Assembly: GCF_029892565.1 (NCBI RefSeq) | Contig: NZ_JARXVH010000036.1 | Span: forward strand, 1 to 44,981 | DNA: 44,981 nucleotides | Direction: 5' to 3' | Source: Streptomyces pseudovenezuelae | GTDB taxonomy: Bacteria; Actinomycetota; Actinomycetes; Streptomycetales; Streptomycetaceae | Shown here: one piece after another, positions 15,044-23,865 of the stretch | Numbering within the stretch: the first letter of the stretch is position 1 | Layout of the letters: each line of letters starts with the position of its first letter | Program-made: the position numbers and the translations under genes | Notes under the pieces: model-generated | What the model was told of the DNA's origin: nothing | Seen by the model: the letters and a program-made list of their open reading frames with translations, nothing else | Databases searched by the model: none

Positions 15044-16873
15044 TCAGCGCAGGACGAAGTCCTGGTTGGTGCCGGGCGCGTTCTTGCACGGCCACTGGTC
15101 CAGTTGCTGGCCCAGGTTGCTGCCGCCGCCGTAGACGTCCAGGCACAGGGCGCTGTTCTTGTTCTGGAACGCATAGGAGCCGTCGGACTGCCGCACGGGC
15201 AGCCAGAGGCCGGCTGCCGCCACGTTGGGCGCCTGCTGGACGATGTCCGGGGTGCCCGCCGCCGTGGAGCTGCCGGCCACCGCCACGTCCAGGCCCGAGT
15301 TCTGGGCCCGCAGTTCGCCGTAGCCGCCCGAGGCCGGCACGAACTGGAACTGCTGGTTGCTCTGCCCGTTGCAGGTCCACTGGTCGATCACGGCGCCCGC
15401 GCCAGCGGAGTTGCCGTACACGTCCAGGCACAAGTTGTTCTGGGCGACCGCGAGTTGGTGGTAGCCGCTCGGGAAGCCGCCGCCGGCCGAGGCGGGTGTC
15501 AGGTAGACGGCGAACGCGTCGTGCGAGGCCTGGAACGTGAACGGCACGGTGATCGAGCCGCCCGAGGTGCTGACGTTCTGGTCGTACACGACCTGGGGGG
15601 CGGTCAGCGGCGCCTGGTCCGGGATGCGGTGCACGGTGACGTTCACGCTGCCGGCGTTCGCCAGCCAGGGCACGGACGCCAGCCCGTTGAAGGTCACGGA
15701 CGCGGTGCCGCTGTTCCCGTTCGCGTTGCCGATGATCGCCACCGCGCGCTTGTTGGTGGGGTCCTCGGAGGCCGAGATCGCGGTCGAGCCGACCTGGCCG
15801 GAGGTGTCCACGAGGGTGCCGGTCATGTCGGCGTAGTCCCGAAGCGCCCACCAGTTGCCGGTCGGCTGCCAACTGCCCCCGCTCTGGGTGAGGACTCCGG
15901 TCAGGTTCGGGGTGACGCAGCACACCCAGTTGCCACGCATCGCGTTGGTGTACCCGGACTGCGCGAACCGCGCGAGATACCAGGCCGTCACCCCGGCGGT
16001 CTGCCGGTCGGCGGGCTGGTACTCGTTCGCGGACAGCGGCAACGCACCGATGCCCGCCGTGTTCAGGGCACTGTTGAGGGACTGCGAGACGGTGACGGGG
16101 TCGTCGACATCGCCCTCGTCGTGGTTGGTGATCATGTCCGGCACCGTCCCGGCCGCCTTCACGTGCGCGAGCCAGGTCCGCCATTCACCCGGGTTGCTCT
16201 GCGGGGTGAACGCGAGTGACGGCCCCACGATCTGCGCCGAGGGGGCGAGGCGCCTGATCTCCCGGTAGGCGGTGTCCCACATCTGGAAGTACTGGGCGCT
16301 GTTCACTCCCCGGGTCCAGAACGCGGAGATGTCCGGCTCGTTCCAGATGTCGTAGGCGAACTTCAGCCCCGATGCCTGGAGCGCGCCCACCGTGGAGTCG
16401 ATGAAGCTGACCCAGTTGGCGCAGTTGCCGTTGTCGCAGGGGTACGTCGTGTTCGACGGCTGGCCGCCGTTGGCGCCGTAGATGTCGCTGACCAGCACCT
16501 GGTACTGCGCGTGGTAGGGCGGCTGGGTGAGCCGTTTCGCCTGCGCGATGATCGAGTCGAGGTCGGCCCGAGTGGCCGAGCCGTACTGGTAGTTGTCCTT
16601 GATCCAGCCGCCGGAGAACCAGCCGCCGCCGCGGAACGCGTTGATCCCCAGCGGCTTGATGAACTGGTCCGCCGGCTGGCTGCCGTCTTGTGTGAAACCG
16701 TAGAGAAACCCCTCCCCCACACCGGTCGACGGGCCCCGGGTGGACGCCAGGTTCACGCTCAGCGTCTCGCCCGAGGCGGCCCCGCTCTCGCCCGTCGACA
16801 GCAGTTGCAGCACGAACGCCAGGACGACGCCAACTGCCAGTACCAGACGGCCGGGCCTCGCTCTCGTCCTCAT
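15044..16873 (-). CDS. Secreted clan GH-A-type glycoside hydrolase (GH39-like?) with ricin-type domain
   Basis: A 609-aa exported protein with an AGGAGG ribosome site before ATG 16873 and a signal peptide of about 33 residues. The catalytic part (about 35-450) is a TIM-barrel type: FAYDIWNEPDISAFW holds an N-E-P acid/base motif, and PLSANEYQPADRQ a plausible nucleophile Glu. It most resembles GH39- or GH30-like sequences, but I cannot name the family surely. The C-terminus (about 475-609) is a ricin domain starting GGGFPSGYHQLAVAQNNLCL. It shares much of its sequence with the tail of the beta-helix protein (25062-27527) and differs from the QxW type of the other enzymes. Likely a xylosidase, galactanase or related exo-enzyme. 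Confidence 0.75.
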   Translation of the reverse strand: MRTRARPGRLVLAVGVVLAFVLQLLSTGESGAASGETLSVNLASTRGPSTGVGEGFLYGFTQDGSQPADQFIKPLGINAFRGGGWFSGGWIKDNYQYGSATRADLDSIIAQAKRLTQPPYHAQYQVLVSDIYGANGGQPSNTTYPCDNGNCANWVSFIDSTVGALQASGLKFAYDIWNEPDISAFWTRGVNSAQYFQMWDTAYREIRRLAPSAQIVGPSLAFTPQSNPGEWRTWLAHVKAAGTVPDMITNHDEGDVDDPVTVSQSLNSALNTAGIGALPLSANEYQPADRQTAGVTAWYLARFAQSGYTNAMRGNWVCCVTPNLTGVLTQSGGSWQPTGNWWALRDYADMTGTLVDTSGQVGSTAISASEDPTNKRAVAIIGNANGNSGTASVTFNGLASVPWLANAGSVNVTVHRIPDQAPLTAPQVVYDQNVSTSGGSITVPFTFQASHDAFAVYLTPASAGGGFPSGYHQLAVAQNNLCLDVYGNSAGAGAVIDQWTCNGQSNQQFQFVPASGGYGELRAQNSGLDVAVAGSSTAAGTPDIVQQAPNVAAAGLWLPVRQSDGSYAFQNKNSALCLDVYGGGSNLGQQLDQWPCKNAPGTNQDFVLR

Positions 16874-16981
16874 TCGGTCCTCCTGTGGTTCGGCGTGTGG
16901 GCAGTGCGGTGCGGTGCGGTGACAGGCCGGGCGGTGGTCAAATGCCGCCCCGGCGCGGGGTGATGCGGGTGCCTTACGGAG

Positions 16982-18511
16982 TCAGCTCAGCGACCACTGC
17001 TGGTTGGATCCGCCGTTGCAGGTCCACAGCTCTACGGCGGTGCCGTTGGCGGTGGCCGCGCCGGTCACGTCCAGGCACAGGCCGGACTGGGCGCTGGTGA
17101 CGGTGCCGTTGGCGTTGACGTTCCACTGCTGGTTGGTCTGGCCGTTGCAGGACCAGGTGATGACCTTGGTGCCGGGGCTGGTGCCCTTGTTGTTGGCGTC
17201 CAGGCACAGTTGGCTGCTGCCGGAGTACACGGTGAGCTGGTGGGAACTGGTCTGGGACCAGGTCTGGTTCGCCGCGCCGGAGCAGTCCCGGATCTGCGTC
17301 TGCGTACCCGGCGTCGTGGACGCGCCCGGCACCTCCAGGCACTTGCCCGCACCCACCGCGTGCAGCGCGGTCGACGTGCCGCCACCGCCTCCCGCCCCGT
17401 AGCCGGCCGCGGTGATGGCGGCCTGCACGGCGTTCTCGGTGGCGTCGGAGGGATAGCCCGCCGTCATCGCGCCTTCGAAGAACTCACCCACACCATTGGG
17501 ACTGTTGTCGCCCCCGGTGCCGAGCAGGACCGAACTGTCGACCTTCATCGGTGAGTAGCCGTTCGGCAATGGCCCGGAGAAGGTGGTGGTCAGGCCGCCG
17601 CTCGCGCCGTTGCCGTACTTGAGGGTGAAGTTGCTGGTGCCGTTGTTCTTCAGCCACGCGCTGACGAACGGGTAGTGCACGCCGGAGTTGTTCGGGTCCT
17701 TGTTGGAGCCGGTGTTGGTGTGGAACATGCCGTTCTCCAGGTCGGCCTCGACCCAGGGGCCGCTGCCGGTGCAGCCGCCGAACCAGCAGGCGGTGCCCCA
17801 GTAGATGGCGTTCATGGTGGCGTTGCCGGTGTCGGTGTGCGAGTTCTCACCGCTGCCGTAGTCGAAGCAGCACCACTGGCTCGTGTAGTTCGACGACGTC
17901 ACCATGTAGATGCCTTCGGGCTGGGCTCCGGTGGGCACGCCGCTCGCGTGGTCGAGCCGGTAGCCGACGCCCGGGGTGACCTTGACCCCGAAGACCTGGT
18001 GGCCGGCCGCGGTCACCGGCAGGGCCATGGCGTCCGCTCCGACGTCGGAGCCGTTGGGTCCGGGCCCCTTCCAGTAGCCGCCCCAGGAGATCGGCATGTC
18101 GTTGTGCTTGGTCGTCTGGTCGTAGATCTTCGTGATCGTGCACGACGTACCCGCGCAGAACGACACCTGGGACGCGGCGTCCGCGTACCCGCCAGCGCTG
18201 AGCACCCCGATGTCGCGGTAGCTGTGATCGGAGGACCGCTGAATCTGGTAAAGCGGCCCGTTGTACGACGCGAAGAGCGCCCGGGTGGTGGCGTGCGCCG
18301 TCACACACGGCGTACCGCCCGCGGCGTAGAGGTCGCACGGCAGCGAGGCGTCCGCCAGGCGGTGGGCCGCCGGCTGGACGACGGTGGTCGTATCGGCCGG
18401 TGAACGTGTGGCGAAGGCCGGTGCACCGAACGCGACCACGGCCATCGCCAGGGCAAGGAAGAGCACGGCTTTCCATCGACTACGTCGGCGAACGCCAACT
18501 GGTTCGAGCAT
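16982..18511 (-). CDS. Secreted GH54 alpha-L-arabinofuranosidase with C-terminal ricin-type CBM13
   Basis: A 509-aa protein. ATG 18511 is 6 nt after GAGGAGG, better than the in-frame ATG 18538. The signal peptide ends near APAFA. The GH54 (AbfB catalytic) domain starts PCDLYAAGGTPCVTAHATTR and has YDQTTKHND, WCCFDYGSGE, WVEADLENGMF (nucleophile Glu in A-D-L-E) and LLGTGGDNSPNG (acid Asp in G-G-D-N). These are the expected catalytic segments of AbfB-type enzymes, and several paired Cys are kept. Residues about 380-509 form the ricin domain with QTQIRDCSGAANQTW and two more repeats. It should cleave L-arabinofuranose side chains from arabinoxylan or arabinan. First of three GH54 paralogues here. 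Confidence 0.88.
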   Translation of the reverse strand: MLEPVGVRRRSRWKAVLFLALAMAVVAFGAPAFATRSPADTTTVVQPAAHRLADASLPCDLYAAGGTPCVTAHATTRALFASYNGPLYQIQRSSDHSYRDIGVLSAGGYADAASQVSFCAGTSCTITKIYDQTTKHNDMPISWGGYWKGPGPNGSDVGADAMALPVTAAGHQVFGVKVTPGVGYRLDHASGVPTGAQPEGIYMVTSSNYTSQWCCFDYGSGENSHTDTGNATMNAIYWGTACWFGGCTGSGPWVEADLENGMFHTNTGSNKDPNNSGVHYPFVSAWLKNNGTSNFTLKYGNGASGGLTTTFSGPLPNGYSPMKVDSSVLLGTGGDNSPNGVGEFFEGAMTAGYPSDATENAVQAAITAAGYGAGGGGGTSTALHAVGAGKCLEVPGASTTPGTQTQIRDCSGAANQTWSQTSSHQLTVYSGSSQLCLDANNKGTSPGTKVITWSCNGQTNQQWNVNANGTVTSAQSGLCLDVTGAATANGTAVELWTCNGGSNQQWSLS

Positions 18512-18647
18512 GGAGACCTCCTCTGTGGCTGTGCGCACACGGTGGCGCCGAAGCTGCCGGTGATCGATGCGGAGGCACCTGACCGCCCGCGGCGGGCGGG
18601 CAGGCCCGCACGGCCCTGCCGGTGCTCGATGGAGGTGCCTGCGGGAC

Positions 18648-20321
18648 TCATCCCAGCGTCCACCGCTGGCTGCTCGCGCCGTTGCAGGTCCGCAGCTCGG
18701 CGAGGCTGCCGTTCGCGGTGGCCGCTCCGGCGACGTCCAGGCACAGACCGGACTGGACGCCGGTGATCGTGCCGTTGGAGTTCAGCGTCCACTGCTGGTT
18801 GGTCTGGCCGTTGCACGACCAGATCTCCACCTTCGTCCCGGGGGTGGTCTGGTTGTTGTAGGCGTCCAGGCACATCTGGCCGGTGTCCGAGTAGACGGTG
18901 AGCTGCTGGGACGTGGAGTGCGTCCAGGTCTGGTTGGTCCCGCCGTTGCAGCTCCAGATCTGCACCTGGGTGCCCGCGGTCTTCGTCGAGTTGGGTACGT
19001 CCAGGCACTTGCCCGCACCGACCGCGTGCAGCGCGCCGGTCACACTGGTGCCGCCGCCGCTGGTGCCGCCCGCGACCCGGTACATCACCGTGCCGTGCGC
19101 CGCCACCGAGGCGCTGATCGTGCCCGAGGTGGTGGAAGAGGCCCCCGACCACAGGTCGGTGAGGGTGTAACTGGACGCCCCGGTCTTGCCGATCGCGGCC
19201 GCGGTGGTGGTGATGGTCGCCGTCGAGCCCGTCTCGTTGAACAGCGCCACCGACACATCCCCGTTGGCCAGTGGCTTGGCCAGCACGTCCAGGCCGCCCG
19301 AGGACGACACCATGGTCCCCTGTCTGCCCAGGGAGTCCTGGTCGACCGCGATCACCCGGGAGTTGGTCAGCGTGGACAGGGTGTCCGCACTGGCCGAGGG
19401 GATGTTGGTGCCCGCGATCAGCGGCGCGGCCATCTCCGCCCACAGACTGAACTCGCTGCGGCTCTCGGTGGCCGTCATCGAGCCGTTGCCGACCTCCAGC
19501 ATGTCGGGGTCGTTCCAGTGGCCGGGGCCGGCGTAGGAGGCCAGTCCCACGTTGCTGTGGAAGATCGACAGCATGCTGGAGAAGTTCGCGCTGATGTCCC
19601 CGGTGGTGCGCCAACTGTTGCCCACGCCCGCGCCCCAGGTCCACACGTTGTCCTGGCCCCAGTTGCACAGGCTGTACAGGATCGGCCGGCTGGTGGCCGC
19701 CAGGGCGTCCCGCATCGCGGTGTAGCGGCTCTGTGCCGGCACCCCGTTGTTGTTGCAGTTGTCGTACTTCAGATAGTCCACACCCCACGACGCGAACGAC
19801 TGCGCGTCCGTGGTCTCGTGGCCCAGGCTGCCCGGATATCCGGCGCAGGTCGCGGTGCCCGCGTCCTCGTAGATCCCCAGCTTCAGCCCCAGCGAGTGCA
19901 CGTAGTCCGCGGTGCCCTTGATGCCGTCGGGGAACTTGGCCGGGTCCGGCACCAGGTGGCCGCCGGAATCGCGGTTGTGCGTCATCCAGCAGTCGTCGAT
20001 GTTGACGTACGAATAGCCCGCCGCCTGCATGCCGTTGGTGTGCATCGCCTGCGCGGTGGACTTGATCAGGGACTCGGAGACGTTGCAGCCGTACGCGTTC
20101 CAGTCGTTGAAGCCCATCTGCGGAGTCCGCGCGAGCCCGTTGTCCAGCGCGGCGGCGGGCCGCGCGACAGCGGGTTGCGCGGCGGCGGGCTGCGCCGTAC
20201 CGAGGGAGGCGAGAGGGACTCCCGCGCAGAACAACAAGGCCGAGACGACGAGCGTCGGCGTCCTACGCAGGGACGGACGCGGGCGCAGGGACAAGAGACG
20301 TCTGGCAATGGAAATGAGCAT
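18648..20321 (-). CDS. Secreted GH27 alpha-galactosidase with ricin-type CBM13
   Basis: A 557-aa exported enzyme. ATG 20321 follows AGGAGATTCG. After a signal of about 50 residues the GH27 barrel begins LARTPQMGFNDWNAYGCNV. NIDDCWM is followed by DYLKYDNC (nucleophile Asp) and GHWNDPDMLEVGN (acid/base region), all diagnostic for GH27. A beta-sandwich C-domain at about 340-425 precedes a ricin domain with QIWSCNGGTNQTW, EIWSCNGQTNQQW and a last, more diverged, repeat. It hydrolyses terminal alpha-galactose, for example on galactomannan or arabinogalactan. The same strand and 94-136 bp spacing place it in the cluster transcript. Confidence 0.9.
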   Translation of the reverse strand: MLISIARRLLSLRPRPSLRRTPTLVVSALLFCAGVPLASLGTAQPAAAQPAVARPAAALDNGLARTPQMGFNDWNAYGCNVSESLIKSTAQAMHTNGMQAAGYSYVNIDDCWMTHNRDSGGHLVPDPAKFPDGIKGTADYVHSLGLKLGIYEDAGTATCAGYPGSLGHETTDAQSFASWGVDYLKYDNCNNNGVPAQSRYTAMRDALAATSRPILYSLCNWGQDNVWTWGAGVGNSWRTTGDISANFSSMLSIFHSNVGLASYAGPGHWNDPDMLEVGNGSMTATESRSEFSLWAEMAAPLIAGTNIPSASADTLSTLTNSRVIAVDQDSLGRQGTMVSSSGGLDVLAKPLANGDVSVALFNETGSTATITTTAAAIGKTGASSYTLTDLWSGASSTTSGTISASVAAHGTVMYRVAGGTSGGGTSVTGALHAVGAGKCLDVPNSTKTAGTQVQIWSCNGGTNQTWTHSTSQQLTVYSDTGQMCLDAYNNQTTPGTKVEIWSCNGQTNQQWTLNSNGTITGVQSGLCLDVAGAATANGSLAELRTCNGASSQRWTLG

Positions 20322-20415
20322 GTTAACGAATCTCCTGGGCAGGTTCCGTGGCAGGTCTCGCGGCGGCCCTCCGGACGTACCGGAGGACCGCCGCCTCCCG
20401 CGTTTCAGAGAAGGC

Positions 20416-21936
20416 TCAGCGGTATCCGGCCGCGGTGACGTTGGCCTGCACCGCGTTGTCGGTCGCGTCGGAGGGGTAGCCGGCGACGATGGCTCCCTCG
20501 TAGAAGGTGCCGGCGCTCAGGTTGGCGCCGCCGCCGGGCTTGCAGCAGTCACCGCCGCTTCCCAGGACGATGGCTCCCTGCTTCTTCATGGGGCTGTATC
20601 CGCCGGGAAGCCCGCCGTCCCACAGCGTGGTCAGGCCCCCGGACTGCGCGTTGCCGCCCTTGAGAGCGAACCTCGACGTCCCGTTGTTCTTCAGCATCGC
20701 GGTGACGAACTTGCTGGGAAAAGCCCGCTGGTTGGTGTTCCAGGACTGGCTCCCCCCGGAGTACAGGCCCCATTCGAGATCGGCCTGCACCCAGGGCCCG
20801 CTTCCCGAGCAGCCGCCGAACCAGCACTCGGTACCGAAGTTGATCGCGTCCATCGCCCCGGCGGCATCGGCCTTCCTCGTCGTCTCGCTGTTGCCGTAGT
20901 CGAAGCAGCAGCCGTTGTTGACGTGGGTGCCGCTGGTCACCATGTACGCCCCTTCGGGCGCCGCACCGGTCGGCACGCCCGTCAGGTGGCCGTCCCGCCA
21001 GTAGCTGTTCCCGGGGTTGATGTAGAGCGAGTACGCCTTGGTGCCCCCCGCGGTCAGCGACTCGGAGGTCGCCTTCGCGGGGCTGCTCTGACTCGACCCC
21101 GGGACCTGCGCCGAGCCCTGGTACCACAGGTCGTTGCCGTGTCCGGACTGGTCGTAGACGACCGTGATCACGCAGGAGGTACCCGCGCAGTACGAGTCCT
21201 GCGCCGCCGCGTCGGCGAAACCACCGGGCGCCAGTACGCCGATGTTCCTGGTCGCGTTGTCCGAGGCGCGCCTGACCTGGTAGAGGTTGCCGCTGTACGA
21301 ACCGTAGAGCGCCCGTACGGTGCTGTGCGCGGCCACGCACGGCGTACCGCCCGTGGAGTAGAGGTCGCACGGGCCCGACCCGCCGGTCGGCGGCGGAGGT
21401 GGCGGTGTCGGCGTGCTCCACTTCTGGTTGCTCTGGCCGTTGCAGGTCCACAGGATGACGGCGGTGCCGTTGGCCGTGCCCGCTCCGTTGACGTCAAGGC
21501 ACAGGCCGGACTGGACACCGGTGACGGACCCGTCGGCGTTCTGCCGCCACGCCTGGTTCGACTGCCCGTTGCAGGACCAGATGATCACCGGGGTTCCCGG
21601 CGCGGTCCGGTTGTCGTACGCGTCCACGCAGCGGGCGCCGCTCATCGTCCTCAACTCGCCCGCCGACGTGAACTCGAACGCTTGATTCGCCTGGCCGTTG
21701 CAGTCCTGGATGTCCAGCGCCGTTCCCGGCGTGTCGACGTTGCCCTTGACGTCCAGGCACCGCCCCGACGCCGAGCTCACCAGGGGAGCCACCGCCGCCG
21801 CCGATGCCGGTGCCGACCACGTCGGCGCGGTCGCCAGCATCATGGCCAGCAGCGCCATCACGCACGCGGCGGCGGCCGCCGGCAGGCGGGGTCTATGAGC
21901 CGCGGGACTGCGGGGCGAAACGGATGAAGGCTGCAT
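20416..21936 (-). CDS. Secreted GH54 arabinofuranosidase with N-terminal ricin-type CBM13 (inverted layout)
   Basis: A 506-aa protein starting at ATG 21936. The signal peptide has a long basic N-region and ends near APASA. Unlike its paralogues, the ricin module comes first (about 50-180, with IQDCNGQANQAF, IIWSCNGQSNQAW, ILWTCNGQSNQKW), then a proline linker (PTPPPPPPTGG), then the GH54 domain to the C-terminus. Catalytic segments are QADLEWGLYSG (A-D-L-E kept) and VLGSGGDCCKPGG, where the usual G-G-D-N-S is G-G-D-C-C, so the presumed acid Asp remains but two adjacent Cys appear. Start choice is supported by the signal; in-frame sequence upstream to 22134 looks non-coding. It follows a 375-bp gap with its own terminator upstream, so may have its own promoter. 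Confidence 0.86.
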   Translation of the reverse strand: MQPSSVSPRSPAAHRPRLPAAAAACVMALLAMMLATAPTWSAPASAAAVAPLVSSASGRCLDVKGNVDTPGTALDIQDCNGQANQAFEFTSAGELRTMSGARCVDAYDNRTAPGTPVIIWSCNGQSNQAWRQNADGSVTGVQSGLCLDVNGAGTANGTAVILWTCNGQSNQKWSTPTPPPPPPTGGSGPCDLYSTGGTPCVAAHSTVRALYGSYSGNLYQVRRASDNATRNIGVLAPGGFADAAAQDSYCAGTSCVITVVYDQSGHGNDLWYQGSAQVPGSSQSSPAKATSESLTAGGTKAYSLYINPGNSYWRDGHLTGVPTGAAPEGAYMVTSGTHVNNGCCFDYGNSETTRKADAAGAMDAINFGTECWFGGCSGSGPWVQADLEWGLYSGGSQSWNTNQRAFPSKFVTAMLKNNGTSRFALKGGNAQSGGLTTLWDGGLPGGYSPMKKQGAIVLGSGGDCCKPGGGANLSAGTFYEGAIVAGYPSDATDNAVQANVTAAGYR

Positions 21937-22098
21937 TCTGTTCCCTGAGTATGTGGGGGAAGGTGAAGAGAGTGCTGTGCCTGGCCGAACGGAACCGTTC
22001 GAGGACCGCCGCCACCACCGGCATGGCCGCGGGATCCGGGCGCTTCGTGGGGCGAGGGCACTCGGAAGCACCCACAGAGACCACTCAGACATCCCATG

Positions 22099-22117
22099 TT
22101 CCATAGTGATTCCATAG
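22099..22117. repeat. Tandem TTCCATAG direct repeat, candidate regulator site
   Basis: TTCCATAG occurs twice with an 11-bp period, so both copies face the same side of the helix, 160-180 bp upstream of the GH54 start at 21936 and just downstream of a TTGACT hexamer on the minus strand. It could bind an activator or repressor of the downstream hydrolase genes. Confidence 0.35.
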
Positions 22118-22207
22118 GTCCCACACGGAGTCAATACACACGGCTAGCCCAATCCGAATCCGATCCATCCCATGTATTGCCGCAGCTCAGCCCGCCGCGA
22201 GGGCATG

Positions 22208-22260
22208 CCGGAACCGCGTCCGGCGACGACCGCCGTGCCGGACGCGGGTGCTTGTTCCGG
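22208..22260 (-). terminator. Strong hairpin after the GH10 xylanase gene
   Basis: CCGCGTCCGGC (22214-22224) pairs perfectly with GCCGGACGCGG (22237-22247) over 11 bp with a 12-nt loop. An outer pair CCGGAAC/GTTCCGG (22208-22214, 22254-22260) may extend it. It lies 52 bp past the xylanase stop on the minus strand, which suggests at least partial termination and splits the hydrolase run into two transcripts. Confidence 0.6.
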
Positions 22261-22311
22261 TCACCCCGAAGCGAGCCGGGGACAGGAGCGCGCGCTGCGC
22301 GCCGGATCACC

Positions 22312-23787
22312 TCACCTGAAGTTCCAGTGCTGGTTGGCGCCGCCGTTGGAGTCCCAGATCTGTACCGGGGCCCCGTTGCCGGTCTGCCCGCTGGGGATCT
22401 CCAGCGCCCGGCCGGAGGCGACGTTGATCAGGATGTACGAACCGTCGCTGTTCTGACTCGCCCGCCAGTGCTGGTTGGCACCGCCGTTGGCGTCCCAGAT
22501 GGTCAGCCGTGTGCCGTTGCCCGTCTGACCGCCTGGCTCGTCCAGCACCCGCCCACTGGCGATGTTCGTCAGCGTGTAGGAGCCGTCGCTGTTCTGACTC
22601 GCCCGCCACTGCTGATTCGCGGCAGTGCCGTTGGCGTCCCAGATCTGCACGGTAGTGCCGTTCGCCGTCTGTCCGCCCGGCACGTCCAGCACCCGCCCCG
22701 CGGCGACATCGCTCAGCGAGTACACCTGGCCCGAGACGATGCCGCCGCCCGGGTTGCCCGTACCGCCGCCGAGTGCGGACAGGGAGGCGTCGTAGGCCGG
22801 CTTCTTGTTGCCGTTGTTGTCGAACAGCAGCGGGTTCTCGCCGGTCCGCCACGAGTCGCTGTCCCTGATCCCCCACACCGTGATGCCGGTGCAGCGGGCG
22901 ACGTTCATGCACGCCCGGACCGTGTTCGCGTAGGCCGTCGACGAGGCCTGGGCGATGTCGAGTTCGGTGGTCTGGACGTCGACGCCGAGGGCGGCGAAGT
23001 TGGACAGGGTGGTCTGGAAACTGGCGGGCGGGCCGCCGGAGCCGAAGTGGCTCTGGAGACCGACGCAGTCGATGGGCACACCGCGCGCCTTGAAGTCCTT
23101 GACCATGTTGTAGACGCCCTGGGTCTTGGCGTCGTTCCAGTTCTCGATGTTGTAGTCGTTGTAGCAGAGCTTGGCCGAGGGGTCGGTGGCCCGGGCGGTG
23201 CGGAACGCCTCCTCGATGAAGCCGTTGCCGAGCACGTTCTGGAAGACCGAGCTGCGGTGCTGGCCGCTGCCGCCGTCGGCGAACGCCTCGTTGACCACGT
23301 CCCAGGCGTAGATCTTGCCCTTGAAGTGGTTCATCTCGGTGGTGATGTGGTTGTTCATCACGCTGCGCAGCGTGTTCGCGTCGCCGATGGAGCTGACCCA
23401 ACCGGGCAACTGCGAGTGCCACACCAGGGTGTGGCCGCGCATCCGCTGCCCGTGCGCGGTGGCGTGGCTGACGATCTGGTCGGCCGGGCCGAAGTTGAAG
23501 TTGCCGCGGGACGATTCGGTGGTGTCCCACTTCATCTCGTTCTCCGGGGTGATCATGTTGAATTCCCGGTCGAGAATCGTGGAATACGTCGAGTTGCCGA
23601 GCTTTCCGCTGGCCACGGCCGTGCCGAAATAGCGGCCACTGTCGGCCGCGGCCGCGCCCAGCGTGCCGGAGGCCGCGTGTGCGGCGAGGCTCGCCGGCCC
23701 GGCCAGGGACAGTACCGTGCCGGCTATCAGACCGGTGGCCGCGGCCAGGGCCTTGCGGAGTTGGGGCTCTCCATTGAGCCAGGACAT
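22312..23787 (-). CDS. Secreted GH10 endo-1,4-beta-xylanase with ricin-type CBM13
   Basis: A 491-aa protein of the Streptomyces XlnA type. The signal peptide ends near LAAHA (about residue 38). The GH10 barrel (about 45-345) contains FNMITPENEMKWD, RGHTLVWHSQLPGW, IYAWDVVNEAF (acid/base Glu) and DVQTTELDI (nucleophile Glu). A short Gly-rich linker leads to a beta-trefoil (about 365-491) of three repeats with VLDVPGGQT, VLDEPGGQT and ALEIPSGQT, each followed by an xIWDxNGxANQxW motif. It cleaves the xylan backbone; the ricin domain binds xylan or galactose in characterised relatives. The ribosome site AAGGAG is 11 nt before ATG 23787. A terminator follows the gene. Confidence 0.93.
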   Translation of the reverse strand: MSWLNGEPQLRKALAAATGLIAGTVLSLAGPASLAAHAASGTLGAAAADSGRYFGTAVASGKLGNSTYSTILDREFNMITPENEMKWDTTESSRGNFNFGPADQIVSHATAHGQRMRGHTLVWHSQLPGWVSSIGDANTLRSVMNNHITTEMNHFKGKIYAWDVVNEAFADGGSGQHRSSVFQNVLGNGFIEEAFRTARATDPSAKLCYNDYNIENWNDAKTQGVYNMVKDFKARGVPIDCVGLQSHFGSGGPPASFQTTLSNFAALGVDVQTTELDIAQASSTAYANTVRACMNVARCTGITVWGIRDSDSWRTGENPLLFDNNGNKKPAYDASLSALGGGTGNPGGGIVSGQVYSLSDVAAGRVLDVPGGQTANGTTVQIWDANGTAANQQWRASQNSDGSYTLTNIASGRVLDEPGGQTGNGTRLTIWDANGGANQHWRASQNSDGSYILINVASGRALEIPSGQTGNGAPVQIWDSNGGANQHWNFR

Positions 23788-23865
23788 GAGGAATCATTCT
23801 CCTTTTGTGTGGGGAGGCGGACACCGGTCACGAGGCGGTGCCGCGGTGGAGTGGGGTCACGGGGT

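Larger units (their letters stand above)
21937..22311. other. Largest gap inside the hydrolase cluster, possible internal promoter
   Basis: A 375-bp spacer between the GH10 and second GH54 genes, in a run where other gaps are 47-167 bp. It holds a terminator hairpin (22208-22260), a minus-strand TTGACT (22134-22129) that could be a -35 element, and tandem TTCCATAG repeats (22099-22106, 22110-22117). No well-spaced -10 is obvious. No gene was seen. Confidence 0.5.

Noticed and set aside
14997..16184. N-terminal extension of the GH59 frame
   Set aside because: The frame is open upstream, but this part is a shadow of the 15044-16873 gene. The GTG 14996 with ribosome site and signal peptide is the proper start.
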